From: Molanna angustata
Taxonomy: Eukaryota > Arthropoda > Insecta > Trichoptera > Molannidae
NCBI GenBank assembly: GCA_963576475.1
Contig: OY754984.1
Coordinates: forward strand, 22,035,215 to 22,099,214
DNA length: 64,000 bases
Reading direction: 5' to 3'
Part shown: piece by piece, positions 12,350 to 23,135 of the stretch
Position numbering within the stretch: the stretch's first letter is position 1
How the letters are laid out: the number at the start of each line of letters is the position of its first letter
The notes under the pieces: model-generated
The model's database searches: none
What the model was told of the DNA's origin: nothing
Seen by the model: the letters and a program-made list of their open reading frames with translations, nothing else
Program-made: the position numbers and the translations under genes

Positions 12350-12390
12350 GGTTGACTGGAAGAAATTGCCTCCAGGCAATAAGTCCGCCA
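12350..12390 (+). other. Conserved LINE/SINE 3' hairpin block
   Basis: ATTGCC and GGCAAT flank a short loop, followed by AATAAGTCCGCCA. The same block occurs at 3746 (+), 17281 (-), 18961 (+), 19897 (+), 25566 (-, diverged) and 33944 (-). In eel UnaL2 and its SINE partner a shared 3' stem-loop is the reverse-transcriptase recognition site. The same role is inferred here. Confidence 0.65.
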
Positions 12391-12624
12391 TTTGTACTAT
12401 GTAATTTTATGTATGTACAAAGAAGTGTTATATAAATATAAATAAATAAATAAAGCTTCAATAATCGACGAGCATGTATGAGACGATGTATGGATGTAAA
12501 GGAAGCTAGGAATGTATGCAAAAATAGAGGAGTATGGCGCTCGGTTCTCTCTGCTTACCCCGTAAGGGATATGGCGTGATGGTATGTATGTATGTATGTA
12601 TGCATAATCTATTGTGAAACGATA

Positions 12625-12695
12625 TAAATGGTACTAAAATAATAACAAAGTTTGTATGAAATACAATATTGTTCAAGTTTGATCAAATGAATCAA
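12625..12695 (+). repeat. 71-bp sequence duplicated at the 5' edge of the nested CR1
   Basis: Identical, by eye over all 71 bases, to 11327-11397. This copy lies 11 bp outside the family A target duplication and looks like ordinary flanking DNA. The other copy sits at the junction between the family A coding sequence and the CR1 fragment. Confidence 0.8.
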
Positions 12696-12922
12696 GCTAG
12701 AAACAGTTTTAACATGCATTGTCTCATATTAAAAAACATCAAATTCAACTCAGTAAAATAAACTTCATAAAGTTAATGGTGCCTAATGGGTGTCTAGATA
12801 ATTATTTTTAAATTCAGGGATACAAAATAACTCGTAACTATTCGAAATGTTCACTCTTCTATAGAGATTCAGTTATCGTCCGTTTTGAAAAAGAAGCGGT
12901 CGCTTTGAAACCGGTTCTAACA
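12696..12922. other. No gene recognised
   Basis: Unique-looking AT-rich spacer between family A copies. Confidence 0.4.
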
Positions 12923-13413
12923 CCATACCATACCATACCATCACGCCATTTCCCTATTTGGGGTAGGCAGAGAGAACCGAACGCCAGACTCCTCTCTCTT
13001 GACACACATTCCTCGCTTCATTCACGTCCATACATCGTCTCATACACGCTCTTCTATTATTCTTACTTCGAACATCACCATCTTTCAAAATCCCATTTAT
13101 GTGATCGTGCCAACTTTTTCTTGGCCGACCTCTACTTTTCGATCCTCTTTTATCAGCCTTGTACACTTTTTTTGTCAGACGGTCATCACTCATTCTTTCG
13201 ATGTGGCTGAACCACCTAAGGGCATTTATTTTCATCTAACTTACGATATTTCTTTCAATCATACATTCTCGTCTAATATCCCCATTTCTTATTCTATCAT
13301 ACATCATTTTACCACACATTCGTCTTAGTGACCTCATTTCAACCGCGTTAATTCTAATTTCATGCGTCTTCTACCATGTCCATGTCTCACTAGCATACAT
13401 TAGAGTCGGTCCT
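12923..13413 (-). pseudogene. RTE-like LINE family A tail, copy 2
   Basis: The minus strand reads KINALRWFSHIERMSDDRL, then RGRPRKSWHDHINGILKDGD, MRRCMDVNEARNVC and WRSVLSAYP, the C-terminal end of family A ORF2. The upstream part (13236-13413) continues the match to EMRSLRR and MYASE with frameshifts. The (CCATA)n-type run at 12923-12940 is the complement of the family 3' tail. It is 5'-truncated, about 490 bp long. Confidence 0.75.
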
Positions 13414-13415
13414 AA

Positions 13416-13627
13416 CACGAATTTATTTATTTATTCAGAAATTCACGGCTTAAAGTCCTTAACAAAACAAAATATTAGATGACACAGCATAAATTTAACC
13501 AAAGAAATACAATTTATAAACATTCAAAACATCTATACATATCAACATTAGCAGATAATAAAAAAAATACATAAGAAAGGTAAATTACACACGAAAATAC
13601 ATACATTAAGAACCAAAGAATAAATAA
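13416..13627 (-). mobile_element. LINE 3' tail fragment (probable)
   Basis: Begins with (ATTT)n at 13418-13434, the complement of an (AAAT)n LINE tail, followed by non-coding AT-rich sequence up to the next family A copy. The class cannot be assigned. Confidence 0.4.
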
Positions 13628-13638
13628 TACATACATAC

Positions 13639-14044
13639 AAACCATCACGCCATGTCCCTTACGGGGTATGAAGAGAGAACCGAGCGCCATACTTCTCTAT
13701 TTTTGCACACATTTCTGGCTTCGTTTACATCCATGCATTGTCTCATACATGCTCGTCGATTGTTCAAACTTTTTATGTTTCCTTCTTTCAAAATATGGTC
13801 ATGGTTATGCCATCCCTTTCTGGGGCGACCTCTGCTATTCACTTCATCTCTTGCACCCATGTATATTTTTTTGGTCAGTCGTTCATTGTTCATTCTTTCA
13901 ATATGTCCAAACCACCTCAAGGCATTCGCTTTCATTTTACATAGTTATAATATCCTTCTTTATCTTGCATTCTCTCCTATGTCCTCATTTTGTATTCTAT
14001 CATATATCGTTATATTACATACTCTTCTGAGTGATCTCATTTAA
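13639..14044 (-). pseudogene. RTE-like LINE family A tail, copy 3
   Basis: The minus-strand frame at 13645-13935 reads KANALRWFGHIERMNNERL, KKIYMGARDEVNSRGRPRKG and MRQCMDVNEARNVC, ending RDMA. It continues upstream to the start of EMRSL with a frameshift. The 5' truncation point (ATGAGATCAC at 14030-14042) is the same point at which copy 5 (23665) is truncated. Confidence 0.75.
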
Positions 14045-14697
14045 TAATAAAAAAAAAACTATTCACACAAAAAAAAGTAATTACTAAGCATGATCATAAG
14101 AATATTACCCACTGAATATATATAAAGATGAATGGTAAAACATTCGTGGTTAAAAGTGAATTTCAATAAATAAAAAATAAAAAAAAAATCATCGGCCGCC
14201 CCTGCTAATATAAGACATGAATTCAGGTTTTGCGTTACAGATGAATTAAGACGCGGTCAACAGTGCCCCGCTTGTTCAAAGTGATTCCGTATTACGGGCG
14301 CGCACAGTTCGGTCAATTTTCTGCCCGTCCCTTTCTCCCGTCGAGCGTTTCCATCTCAGACAAGAGAGGGACGGTGAGTGCGACACAGCTCGCGTGGACC
14401 GATGTTGATTTCAGTACATTTGAAAATTTGTTATGCGGGGTGTATTGGGCTCAGTTTGAACATTTGTAAAGAGTAAGGCGAGATTATTATCACTATGATA
14501 ATATGTTTAATTAAACGAAGACAAAATGTTTAGGTTATGTAAAGGTGTTCGGTATCATCTAAAATTATCAAGTCTTGGAGTTATAAGGTAACGGATAGGT
14601 CGCTTAAATTTTTGGTATGAGGTAGAAATTCGTTGATAAGTCTATGTTATTAGTTAAAGTAATGGAGAAATCTTCTAAATACGGGTTGAACTCTAAA
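14045..14697. other. No gene recognised; local GC-rich stretch
   Basis: A-rich runs at 14045-14200, then a less AT-rich, apparently unique stretch at 14260-14420. The open frame at 14263-14469 has no recognisable domain. Confidence 0.4.
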
Positions 14698-14830
14698 AAT
14701 ACTAGTAAAACCCGGCAGACGTTGTTCTGCCTGTTTAAGTATTTACCTCCAAATATATAAAAATGACTAAGTTTAGTTTGTCGATCGACAATTCTTGATA
14801 GAACTCTATTGTACGTTGATATGTTATAAA
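14698..14830 (-). mobile_element. Possible Helitron 3' end
   Basis: On the minus strand this ends ACGTCTGCCGGGTTTTACTAG followed by T, close to the ACGTCTGTCGGGTCCGCTAG terminus of the three Helitrons in this window. No 5' end was found. About 45 bp at 14778-14825 resemble 53187-53233. Confidence 0.4.
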
Positions 14831-15570
14831 AATATAAAAATACTTGGTAATAGTTCTATTGTATTTATTAGATTATTGACGCGTTTCGTGAAAAGCACAT
14901 GACTGAGACTAGTGGTTATATACAAAGTTTACATGACAGGTGTATAAAAATGTTGGTTTTTGAACGGTTGAAAAGAAGTTATATAATGCATATACCTCCC
15001 TTTGTTAAATGCATTAAGATTAAAATTAAGCTGTTTATAATAGAAAGGAAGAGGAGAAGAAGATAATTAGGTATTGTCAGATAAATATTTTTGCTTTAGC
15101 CTTTTCTTGAAGATGTTTAATGAGATAGACGACGTAATATCAGGACTAAGGCTATTCCATAGCCTAGCTGAATGTACTTCAAATGAAGAGCTTAAAAAAT
15201 CAGAACTATGAAAAGGGATAGATAGTAAAGCACGTTCAGCAGATCGAAGTGGACTTATAAATCGATTGTTGAAATATACATATGAAGTATGTATGAAGAG
15301 TGTTCGTGCCAGTGGCGTAACCTCCCCACTCTCTCAATAGATAGGGAGGTAGGTAGGTACTTGTGTTAATGGGTGTTTGTATGTAATTGACTCTGTGGAA
15401 TGCAAATGAATTGGAAACACTGACTGAACCTCTATGTACCTACTTACTATATTATTGATGCGTCAATATGTATGCACTGGATTTATCGCTTTGAGCTTTG
15501 AAATCATTTGATCTGGAATTGTACAGTCTACAAACATACGCATTTCATTATTTTTAAAAAAGTTTCATAT
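14831..15570. other. No gene recognised
   Basis: AT-rich sequence without a supported feature. 15090-15300 has the even composition of an old coding relic, but no frame could be followed. Confidence 0.4.
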
Positions 15571-15950
15571 AAGCTGACATTGGATTTTTTTCCTGTCGGG
15601 AGTCAATGATTTTTTTGGACAATTTTTTAACATCTCAATAGAGACGAAATTGGAATATCAAAGAAGAACCAGGACTTACAATCAATCATGTATAAGGACT
15701 GTCGTTTTCATTGTTTACAAAAATATAACTTCTCAATAGATGTCGTTACATAAAGTTTTCTTCGTTACTTCAAAGATGGCGATAGTAAAAACAGCTTATT
15801 TTTAAATTATCTGTTTTTCATTATTAAATATTAAGGCAACTCAAAAAGAAGGCATACTTAATTGGTGAACGTTGCGCAAGCGCATAAAGTGATCACGTAA
15901 ACCAGCCAATGACCGATTGAAAGCCCTGTAGGTATCTTGAGTTTCTAGTT
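15571..15950 (+). repeat. Unclassified repeat family D, copy 2, rearranged
   Basis: Starts ACATTGGATTTTTTTCCTG and contains the GGGAGTC and CAATAGAGACGAAAT blocks. After a diverged middle it runs into AACGTTGCGCAAGCGCATAAAG and GCCCTGTAGGTA in the opposite orientation. The ends are therefore in inverted arrangement compared with copy 1. Confidence 0.6.
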
Positions 15951-16874
15951 GTTCTATTTTATTTTTGTATATTTTATATGAAATTCACGTTGATTTGTAT
16001 AGGTAGGCAGGTACTATAAATTATTGAAAATAGAATAATAAAATGTAACAAACGCAACGATTTAGCTTAGCTTAAAGCTCTGGGGGGTACCTATCAACCC
16101 TTTAGATTCTCTTATTGAAATAACATTTGGAACAATACTACAGGCTGACATAGTAAAAGATAATATTTTTTGCTAACGTGAATCTCGAATTTGTTTAATT
16201 TCGTTTCCCATTCTATTTCTAGCTTTTCTATATTTTTTATCAAATATTCTTAAAATAATAGGGAATAAAATAATATTCTTAAAATGATGGGACGGTATTA
16301 AAATTGTAAAACTCCATCATATTTTTTTTAAATCAATTTACCGATTTGTGGTCCACAAAGATATATTTCTCTTTTAAATATTGGATTAATTTATATATCT
16401 GAATGTAACATCAGATGGCTCTACTGTTGTATGCGAGCTGTCATGTAGTTTTACTGTTCATTGTGTACGTGTTTTTCGTTTACATAAAACTTTTTTTTAG
16501 TTTAAACTCAACAAGTCTTGTTTATTATCCCGAATTAATATTGCAGGAGGATTGTTTCGGCTAATTAGGTCAACGTTGATTTTTATTGATATAAATATAA
16601 TACTTAAAATTCATTATGTTGTTTTCCGCTTTTGACTGTGCCAAGCAGATGGTTTGGATATATGTTCACGGTGGTGAAATGAAAGCGGCGGCGTGTCGAA
16701 AATTAATGGTGAAAATTTATTGAGATTGGTTTTAGTCTGTTGATGGCGTCGAGTCGCGGTACCCTATGTCCAATGCGAGGTTATATCGTTACGCCACTGG
16801 ATAAATTATTAACAAATCCGGGTGGAGAAAATACGACTAATGTTTTGTAAATTACTGTCAATGATCTATGTATA
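15951..16874. other. No gene recognised
   Basis: AT-rich sequence without a supported gene or repeat family. Confidence 0.4.
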
Positions 16875-17600
16875 ATTTTTTAAATAATTATCAAAATGTA
16901 TTAATGATTATCAAAATTTATCGATACTTATGTATATTAACATTCATCAAATCTATAATAAAATCTATTAACATTTATCAAATCTATTAATAATTCTTTT
17001 TTCTTCTTTCCCCTTAGCGCTTTTGTCCCGTTTCTATCGGGGTACGCTTTGACCATGATCCTGGAATTGGCGAGTCTGCTTATTATCAAATCTATTAATA
17101 AGAACTTTCAAAATAAAAGAATTATCCTTATTATCAATACCTTTTTATAAATTATTTAAATTTTCAAAATCTTTTAAGAATTATAATTATCAAAATCTAT
17201 TAATAATTGTTATTATCAAAATGTTTTCATTATAATAATAATAATAATAATAATGAACACTTCCTTGCACCTTTCGCAAGTGGCGAGTTTATTGCCATAT
17301 GGCAATTTCTTCCAACTAACCAATGTTTCCACGAGAAGCAATATTTGCGTGAGAAATAAATTTAATAAATTTCTCCTCTGCTGGGAATCGAACCTAGGAC
17401 GCCCGCACAGAAACCAAACGGCTTACCAACTGTGCCATGGCGGTCGGATTATCAAAATCTTTTCATCATATTAATTATCAAAATCTTTTAATACCTCTTT
17501 ATAATTATCAAAATCTATTTATTATTTTAATTATCAAAATCTTGAATCAAAACCTAATTATCAAAATCTTTTATTAGGTAATACCTAATTAAAAAAATAT
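16875..17600. repeat. Degenerate array of an ATTATCAAAATCT motif
   Basis: The phrase TTATCAAAATCTATTAATA and close variants recur through this stretch. The array is interrupted by a SINE at 17235-17447 and by a less AT-rich segment at 17013-17080. Confidence 0.65.
17235..17447 (-). mobile_element. tRNA-derived SINE (SINE-1) with CR1-like 3' tail
   Basis: On the minus strand the head has an A box TGGCACAGTTGG and a B box GGTTCGATTCC, the internal RNA polymerase III promoter. The body runs to a 3' block with the hairpin ATTGCC/GGCAAT and AATAAACTCGCCA, then an (ATT)n tail. The 3' block is shared with the CR1-like LINE at 12350. Flanks at 17213-17234 and 17448-17469 are similar over about 22 bp with two mismatches and may be the target duplication, although the host array is itself repetitive. 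Confidence 0.8.
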
Positions 17601-17742
17601 TTCAGAAAATCTAATCATAATTTTGCGTTAGAGCAGAAATGACCGTGTGATATATGTCCCTCAGAAAAGATCAGAGCTTGTGGTAAGGGAGATTATATGT
17701 ACAATTACATATATCGAAAATAATTCAAAATTTGTCTCTTAA

Positions 17743-18000
17743 GGGGGGGACTGCTGCCAACGTACATATTTTTTAATTTGATATACCATCATTATTACTA
17801 AACGAATCATTTTGAAAAAAATAACCTAGTTAGTTTGGATATTAATAAAGAGAAATATACCTTAACTTTTTGATTATGTTCTGTATATATTCTTGTAGGA
17901 AAATAATAAGCATACCCCGATTTTTGACATTTATTTTAAATATCTAAAAAAATATAAGGTATAGAGCAATATTTTTTTTATAAATGAAAGAGTTTAATAA
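17743..18000 (+). mobile_element. Single arm of the TTAA-flanked foldback family
   Basis: Directly after TTAA (17739-17742) comes GGGGGGACTGCTGCCAACGT, then about 250 bp matching the left arm of the foldback element at 51298-51982. The second arm is missing. Confidence 0.65.
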
Positions 18001-18485
18001 TTACCTTGGCTTAAAAATAGATATCTTGTTTTATGTTAGTTGTGTAAACTTTATCTTATTTTAACATACATAATAATATTCACTTGGACTGTTACAGATA
18101 AAAGTATTATCTACTATCAAAACTATTTTTCTACCTACTTTAAAATTCGCTGTCGTCTACATCACTCGTCATTTATTTTGTCTATATATTTTATATGTAG
18201 AGTTCATTAAACACCAGGGACAGGCACCATTCAAAAGCGTCCCTCTTATGTCCACCCCCAAATCAGTTCTCAATAATAAATAACATTAATAAACATTTAT
18301 TGGTACCTAGAGCAGTTTATATAAAAATAACAATAATATAACCAAAATAATATATATTTATAAAAGATATATTTTTTCTCTCGAAATCTTCTTCGCTGGC
18401 CTGAATTACGTCAACTTCGTATCATTTATTTACTTTCACTACTGTATAATATTTTTAATGACACTTATTCACCACAACATCAGAA
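18001..18485. other. No gene recognised
   Basis: AT-rich sequence with no supported feature. Confidence 0.4.
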
Positions 18486-19044
18486 AGACGTTATATTCTT
18501 GTCAAATCACGGTGTGCCTCTTCGATCAGCTGATCGTACCAAACTAGCTATTCCCATTTATTCCACTGAATTTCTCAGTTTCTCTGTTAAAATATAATCA
18601 GCAAGAATATTGAACACCTTAACTCATTTCATCCCAGAACTAGGTATGGATTCTTTGTAACCTTTTTTTTGGTTTCCCTTTAAATATGAAACAGATTAAG
18701 ACTATGGAACATCTTAAGTGATATTATGACGTCTCAATCGTTTCAGCTTTTTAATAATATACTAAAGCAGTTACATCTGTTTTATTAATAGTTGAACTCT
18801 TTTTCAATCCTTCCTCACGTCCCAAAACCTCTATCTCCCTTCTGTTTTGTTGGTGTGATTTTATATTTGATTATGTTACGTGTTTACCTTTCTGATTGTT
18901 TTGTGTTAAAAATTTAATGTACCTACCTACCACTGAACTATTTTTGGTCAAACGTAGCTTTGGTTGCTTGGAAGAAATTGCCTTATGGCGAAAAACCCGC
19001 CATTGTACACATAATAATGTGCATGAAGTAAATAAAAAAATATA
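18486..19044 (+). pseudogene. CR1-like LINE C-terminus and 3' UTR, decayed
   Basis: Near 18509 a frame reads GVPLRSADRTKLAIPIYSTE, the counterpart of GLPLRSREERTLAIPPHVTE in the CR1-like copy at 11398-12162. Frameshifts follow. The T-rich 3' UTR, the hairpin block at 18961-19003 and an AAATAAAAAA-type tail to 19044 complete the fragment. Confidence 0.65.
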
Positions 19045-19744
19045 AAGGACCATGCTTACTAATGATGCAGGAGGACTAACTTCTAGCAAATGATTTTCAG
19101 CATGATCCCACCAACTAGCATACTAAAACAATAAAAGATATACCTACTGATAGAAGTCACAAAAAAAAACATCACTATTATGACGAAATATATCTTAAAA
19201 TTAATCAAACAGGCTTTCTTTATACTTCAAAGTGTCCTTGACTTTCTCAGGATTTGTTTTTCAGTTGATAGAAATGAGTCATTTATTTTTGGCATCACCA
19301 ATTTATCTGCGCTCAGTGCATTTGCACCTTTTGGACGTACTATGGATTAGCCTCTGGACATAACCACTGCCAAAGAGAATTTGTTATTTTTTAACTGATA
19401 GTGAAAAGTTATGATTTTATATTAAGTAATTTTTAACACTAATTCTCAACTAGTAAGTGTCATGAGGAGGGAGTATATGTACAATGCATTTTAACTTATT
19501 TTTTCATATAGGTATACATAACGTCAGAGTTTAAAATTTATTGTTTTCTGCACAACTATTGTAGATGCGTTGCATTTAATATCAAATTATTACGAATATA
19601 ATAAAAATAAATAGATTTAATCTAAGTATGATTTTTTTTTGTGTGTATGATGTGTGAAATTCTATATATATAAATGTGTGCAGTATATTAAGTGTTGAGT
19701 AACATTATGATGATGAAATTTGAAGTCTGATATATTTTTGTTAA
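19045..19744. other. No gene recognised
   Basis: AT-rich spacer. A run of T with GTGTG lies near 19630. No coding region is supported. Confidence 0.4.
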
Positions 19745-19992
19745 AATGTGGGGGTGCTTAGTAAGAATATGTACATGCAATTTATAGCACATGCATTTCA
19801 TATAATTTCGCGTCCTGGGTTAGATTCCCAGCAGAGGACAAATCCATTTAAATTAATTTCTCACGCTAATATTGCTTCTCTTGGCTGGAAACACTGGTTA
19901 GTTGTAAGAAATTGCCTTATGGCAATAAACTCGCCACTTGCGCATTGTGCAAGGAAGTATTTATTATTATTATTATTATTAATAATAATCGA
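19745..19992 (+). mobile_element. tRNA-derived SINE (SINE-1), plus-strand copy
   Basis: Shares the B-box region (GGTTAGATTCCCAGCAGAGG, one base from the other copy), the body and the 3' hairpin block at 19897-19937 with the minus copy at 17235, and ends in (ATT)n. The A-box region is poorly preserved, so the head may be decayed or replaced. Confidence 0.65.
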
Positions 19993-20530
19993 ACATATCA
20001 AAGGATGCCAAATTTGCCATTCATAACGCCATCTTAGTGCCAACCTTGACGTATGCAAGTGAAACCTGGACATGGCAGAAGACGCATGAAAGCAGAATAA
20101 ATGCAGTTGAAATGAGATCGTTAAGATGAATTTGCAATAGAACGATGTTTGACAGGGTAAGAAATAAGGACATAAGGAAAGAATGTAAGTTGAAGAAAGA
20201 TGTCATTACTAGAATGAAGGTGAACACATTGAGATGGTTTGGTCACATGGGGAGAATGAATGAGGAGCGCCTAAAGAAGAAAATAATATACATTGTGGAC
20301 AGGAATGGAATGAGAGGTCGGGGCCGCCCAAGGAAAGGATGGAACGTCCATGTGAACGGTATTTTGAAAGACGGAAATGTTAGAAGTGTGAGCAACAGAC
20401 AAACATGTATGAGACGATGCATGAATGTGGACGAGGCGAGGGATGCGTGCCAGGATAGAAAAATGTGGCGTTTGGTTCTCTCTGCCTACCCCGCAAGGGA
20501 CATGGCGTGATGGTATGTATGTATATATGT
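19993..20530 (+). pseudogene. RTE-like LINE family A tail, copy 4
   Basis: Translates as SKDAKFAIHNAILVPTL, YASETWTWQKTHES, an in-frame stop after MRSLR (near 20127), CNRTMFDRVRNKDIRKEC, LRWFGHMGRMNEERL, RGRPRKGW, MRRCMNVDEARDAC and LSAYPARDMA, then the family tail ATGGTATGTATG. It sits directly after the (ATT)n tail of SINE-1, so the two insertions abut. Confidence 0.8.
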
Positions 20531-21702
20531 ATTAATAATCACAATTTTTAATCCGACCGATGACAATATTATGATATTTTATGTAGTAATAATACCTATG
20601 ACTTTATGAAAATATTCATAAATTCACATTCTTCACCGACGCAAGAGACGTCGTCTTTAACTGTAATGGCAAATTTCTAACTCTGACTCCAGCTCCACTC
20701 CACTCCACTCCACTCCGCTTCGCTCCTCAACATTAAACTGGATGGTGTCGAGACCGGACTTAATGAAGAGTTACCTTCAACCAGGTTTTACGATTTACCC
20801 GAAAGGGGTTAACGTAAGAAGAAAACGGTGGGGGGTTGAGTCAAACCCCCAGCTACATCCCCCCCCCAACCCCCCGCAGAAGACATGAGAGATGACACTC
20901 TGTACTCACCCCATCTTGAGAGGTGGTAAGCCAACCGACGTTGGACCGGTGTCAGGGTATACGGCCGAAAAGTGATTGCCTTGTGAAAAGTGATTGTGAA
21001 GTTGAAATGATGGATGGCACCATGCTATGGTACAGTTTCTCAGGTTATGAAGGCACAGAGCAGTGAACTATGTAAGGATATTTAACAGGACACGAGTAGA
21101 TTGTATTCTGCCATTTTTTTTCATAATTCTAGTTGGTTCTAAATTTTTAATCTTCAATTTCGTAACTCGACGAGATACAGCCCGATCGCAATACTGTACG
21201 TATGAAAAATACTTGAAAATCGAGAGAGTCGTTTATGTATAGGTATAAGCTACGATTGGTGAATTTTTCGTATTGGCGGAGTTCGATTTTGCGCTTTCCG
21301 ATATCTTCTTATGTATTGGTAGATTGGTAGGAGGATATCGATTGATCGGGAGATGGGGGGTGTGGTGAGCCTCCTATAAAGCCTTCATACAACCTCTTGC
21401 TATTGGTCGATCGGTTATTGGCTAAAGGCAATCGAGCAAAGTCAACGCCAATGAAATCTTTTGATATTCTGTTTAAACCAATATTAATTTTCAAACAAAA
21501 TATTTCAATATTATTTATAAGGTAATACAATTTATTATCAAGTATAAATCTGTTCAATATATTATATAAATATACATTTTTTCATTTATTTGAATCGTTT
21601 ATTCTCAATTATTTTGTTGGATTTCTGTCATAGTAAATACTTACTTAGTATAATGTAATATAGTACCTATACCTATATCGAAGATACTTCTTCATCTTGT
21701 AT
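20531..21702. other. No gene recognised; CCACT microsatellite
   Basis: Contains a short (CCACT)n run near 20695-20715 and C- and G-rich patches at 20835-20875. These are unlike the AT-rich surroundings, but no frame or RNA gene is supported. Confidence 0.4.
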
Positions 21703-22169
21703 CATGTCAGGTCCCCCCGACGTTGAAGACCACCATAGAGAAAGCCTCTCTGTCCTGTCCAGTGCAAAACAGCTCCTCCAAAGTTCTCATACCGGTCCAT
21801 TCCCGGATGTTTACTCCTATACGACCCTCAATATTCCCTTTATGACAAGCTGAAGGATGACATCTTTTTCACTTCTCAGAATATAGTCGAAGTACGACAC
21901 TTTACGGAGCTTAACATTGGTGAATAATTATCTGTTGTTGTTGGCTCTACGTAGTACTTCAATGCTACTATGTCAGTCCATAATATTCTCAGCATTCTAC
22001 GACGATACTGCTCTTTCATCACCACCACGGCCCCTTGCAAAACGGCCCCTTGCAAAATTCTAAAACAACACATGAAGAACATACGAAGATTTCGAAGAAC
22101 TCTAAAACCTTGCAGACACTGCACTTTATGTGCCAAAGAGAGCTTATTATGTGGAAACAACTGGCTCAC
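21703..22169 (-). pseudogene. RTE-like LINE C-terminal remnant
   Basis: The minus-strand frames include RRRMLRILWTD, VKCRTSTIF and tail sequence matching the minus-strand remnant at 29114-29356 (KLRKMSHFGYIL, GRRQ, VEELFHTAQDRE). Several frameshifts are present. Both belong to the RTE-like group with a GAA-type tail. Confidence 0.55.
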
Positions 22170-22329
22170 TGCTCAATGATAGCGAAAGTCTTGAAAGTTC
22201 TAAAGTTGCTCTTCGTGGCTACAAGGTCCGCATGTCCAATGGGTCAAAAGAAATATAATATATAGATACTAACAAAGTTTATTCTATTCGAAGATATGTA
22301 CATACAAAGATTATTATGAAAAAAACAAA

Positions 22330-22785
22330 AGAAAATATTGAGAGTGCACTGTCGGAAAATCAATTTGGCTTTAAAAGATTCAAGTTGATCAAACACGTGT
22401 TTGGAAGAAAAATTTAAGATGTAAACCCGTGCACGACTGGATGACGCGCTCCTTGAATTGAACACAGAAAAGGAATTATGCCTTCGAAATATGGTGCTAC
22501 AAGTGCATGGCTAAGACGCATTGGTCAGACCACATTCAAAACGACATGGTATTGAGCAGAGTCGGAGAAACGAGACGATTCTGCTCACACAATGGATAGG
22601 CCATAACATCAGGCATCAGGGTCTGTTTATTACTATCGCCGAAGGAATGAAGGAGGACAGGAACTATAGTGGTCTTCCTAGACGTATAATAAGTGATGTG
22701 GGCTGTATAAGCTGCCAAGAGATGAAGAGGCTGACGGACAATGGAGATGTGTGGAGAAATGGAGTGTGCGGTGCAAACCAATCCT
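22330..22785 (+). pseudogene. RTE-like LINE remnant, internally deleted
   Basis: 22340-22400 reads ALSENQFGFKRFK, matching the QFGFR block of LINE reverse transcriptase. It then jumps to a C-terminal region at 22521-22785 (LLTQWIGHNIRHQGLF, IAEGM, MKRLTDNGDVWRNGV). This is the usual LLGHVxRH ... DRxxWR layout in decayed form. The central polymerase region is missing. Confidence 0.5.
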
Positions 22786-23135
22786 AGGATAGAAAAAGTT
22801 GAACTGTTCACTTGTCATATGTATCGATCAATCCATCAAACTATTCCTAGGGGCGGAAGTGTATATATCGCGCACCTGGTCCTTGGGTGCGATGGAGGGG
22901 GGGAGGGGGGGGGGGGGGGTGCAAAACATCCTCCCACCCAGAAAAGTTTCTTGGCGAAGTTCTCGAAATTATATTCAGGTGCTAATGGGCCAAGATTAAA
23001 ATTAACTATAAAGATAAATCCACTGGATGTCATTGTGGAAGGTGCGTTTTACGACCATTCTAGATTAATTTATCTTTTAAAGTAACGCCAGTGAAAAATA
23101 ATTAATAAGGGTTTATGCCGGTCGAGTTTATTTAA
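22786..23135. other. Unassigned sequence with G-rich tract
   Basis: A G-rich run lies at 22895-22919. An open frame of 114 codons (22741-23085) crosses it but has no recognisable domain and overlaps a LINE remnant, so I do not call it a gene. Confidence 0.4.

Larger units (their letters stand above)
11327..12454 (+). mobile_element. CR1-like LINE nested inside family A copy 1
   Basis: The insertion splits the family A C-terminal region. Flanks AAGCTTAAAT (near 11322) and AAGCTTCAAT (near 12455) look like a 10-bp target duplication with one mismatch. The element is 5'-truncated, has the C-terminal coding part, a T-rich 3' UTR, the shared hairpin block at 12350-12390 and an (AAAT)n tail at 12440-12454. 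Its first 71 bp (11327-11397) are identical to flanking DNA at 12625-12695, so the true CR1 sequence may begin only near 11398. Confidence 0.7.
8994..12582 (+). pseudogene. Family A ORF2: endonuclease C-terminus and reverse transcriptase, disrupted
   Basis: The frame opens inside the AP-type endonuclease (GKRLLNVCVEWDLFVANT, then ERSIIDLVCVDS and TDHYLVV). Reverse transcriptase follows: TGKAAGVDCV, NYRAISLLSSVGKMYARI, FIDLEKAYDKVDRENLW, GVKQGCVLSPWLFNIYID and YADDKVV. The C-terminal region includes MYASETW, EMRSLRR, LRWFGHIERM and RGRPRKGWHDHVN. In-frame stops lie at 9336-9338 and 10239-10241, and a frameshift lies near 10720. A nested LINE splits the gene after NIRSLN at 11326. It resumes at 12459 with NNRRACMRRCMDV and ends RDMA and TGA at 12582. 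Apart from these breaks the copy is well preserved. Confidence 0.8.
8992..12602 (+). mobile_element. RTE-like LINE family A, copy 1, with target-site duplication
   Basis: The element begins inside the endonuclease domain and ends in a short (TATG)n tail at 12585-12602. The exact 12-bp repeat CATAATCTATTG at 8980-8991 and 12603-12614 is its target-site duplication, so both edges are fixed at base level. A second LINE is nested at about 11327-12454. Without it the element is about 2.5 kb. It lacks an RNase H domain, and its tail motif layout and short tandem-repeat terminus suggest the RTE group, though the clade is not certain. Further tails of the same family lie at 1488, 12923, 13639, 19993, 23665 and 63806. 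Confidence 0.8.

Noticed and set aside
22741..23085. Hypothetical gene of 114 codons
   Set aside because: It overlaps a LINE remnant, crosses a G-rich tract and shows no domain.
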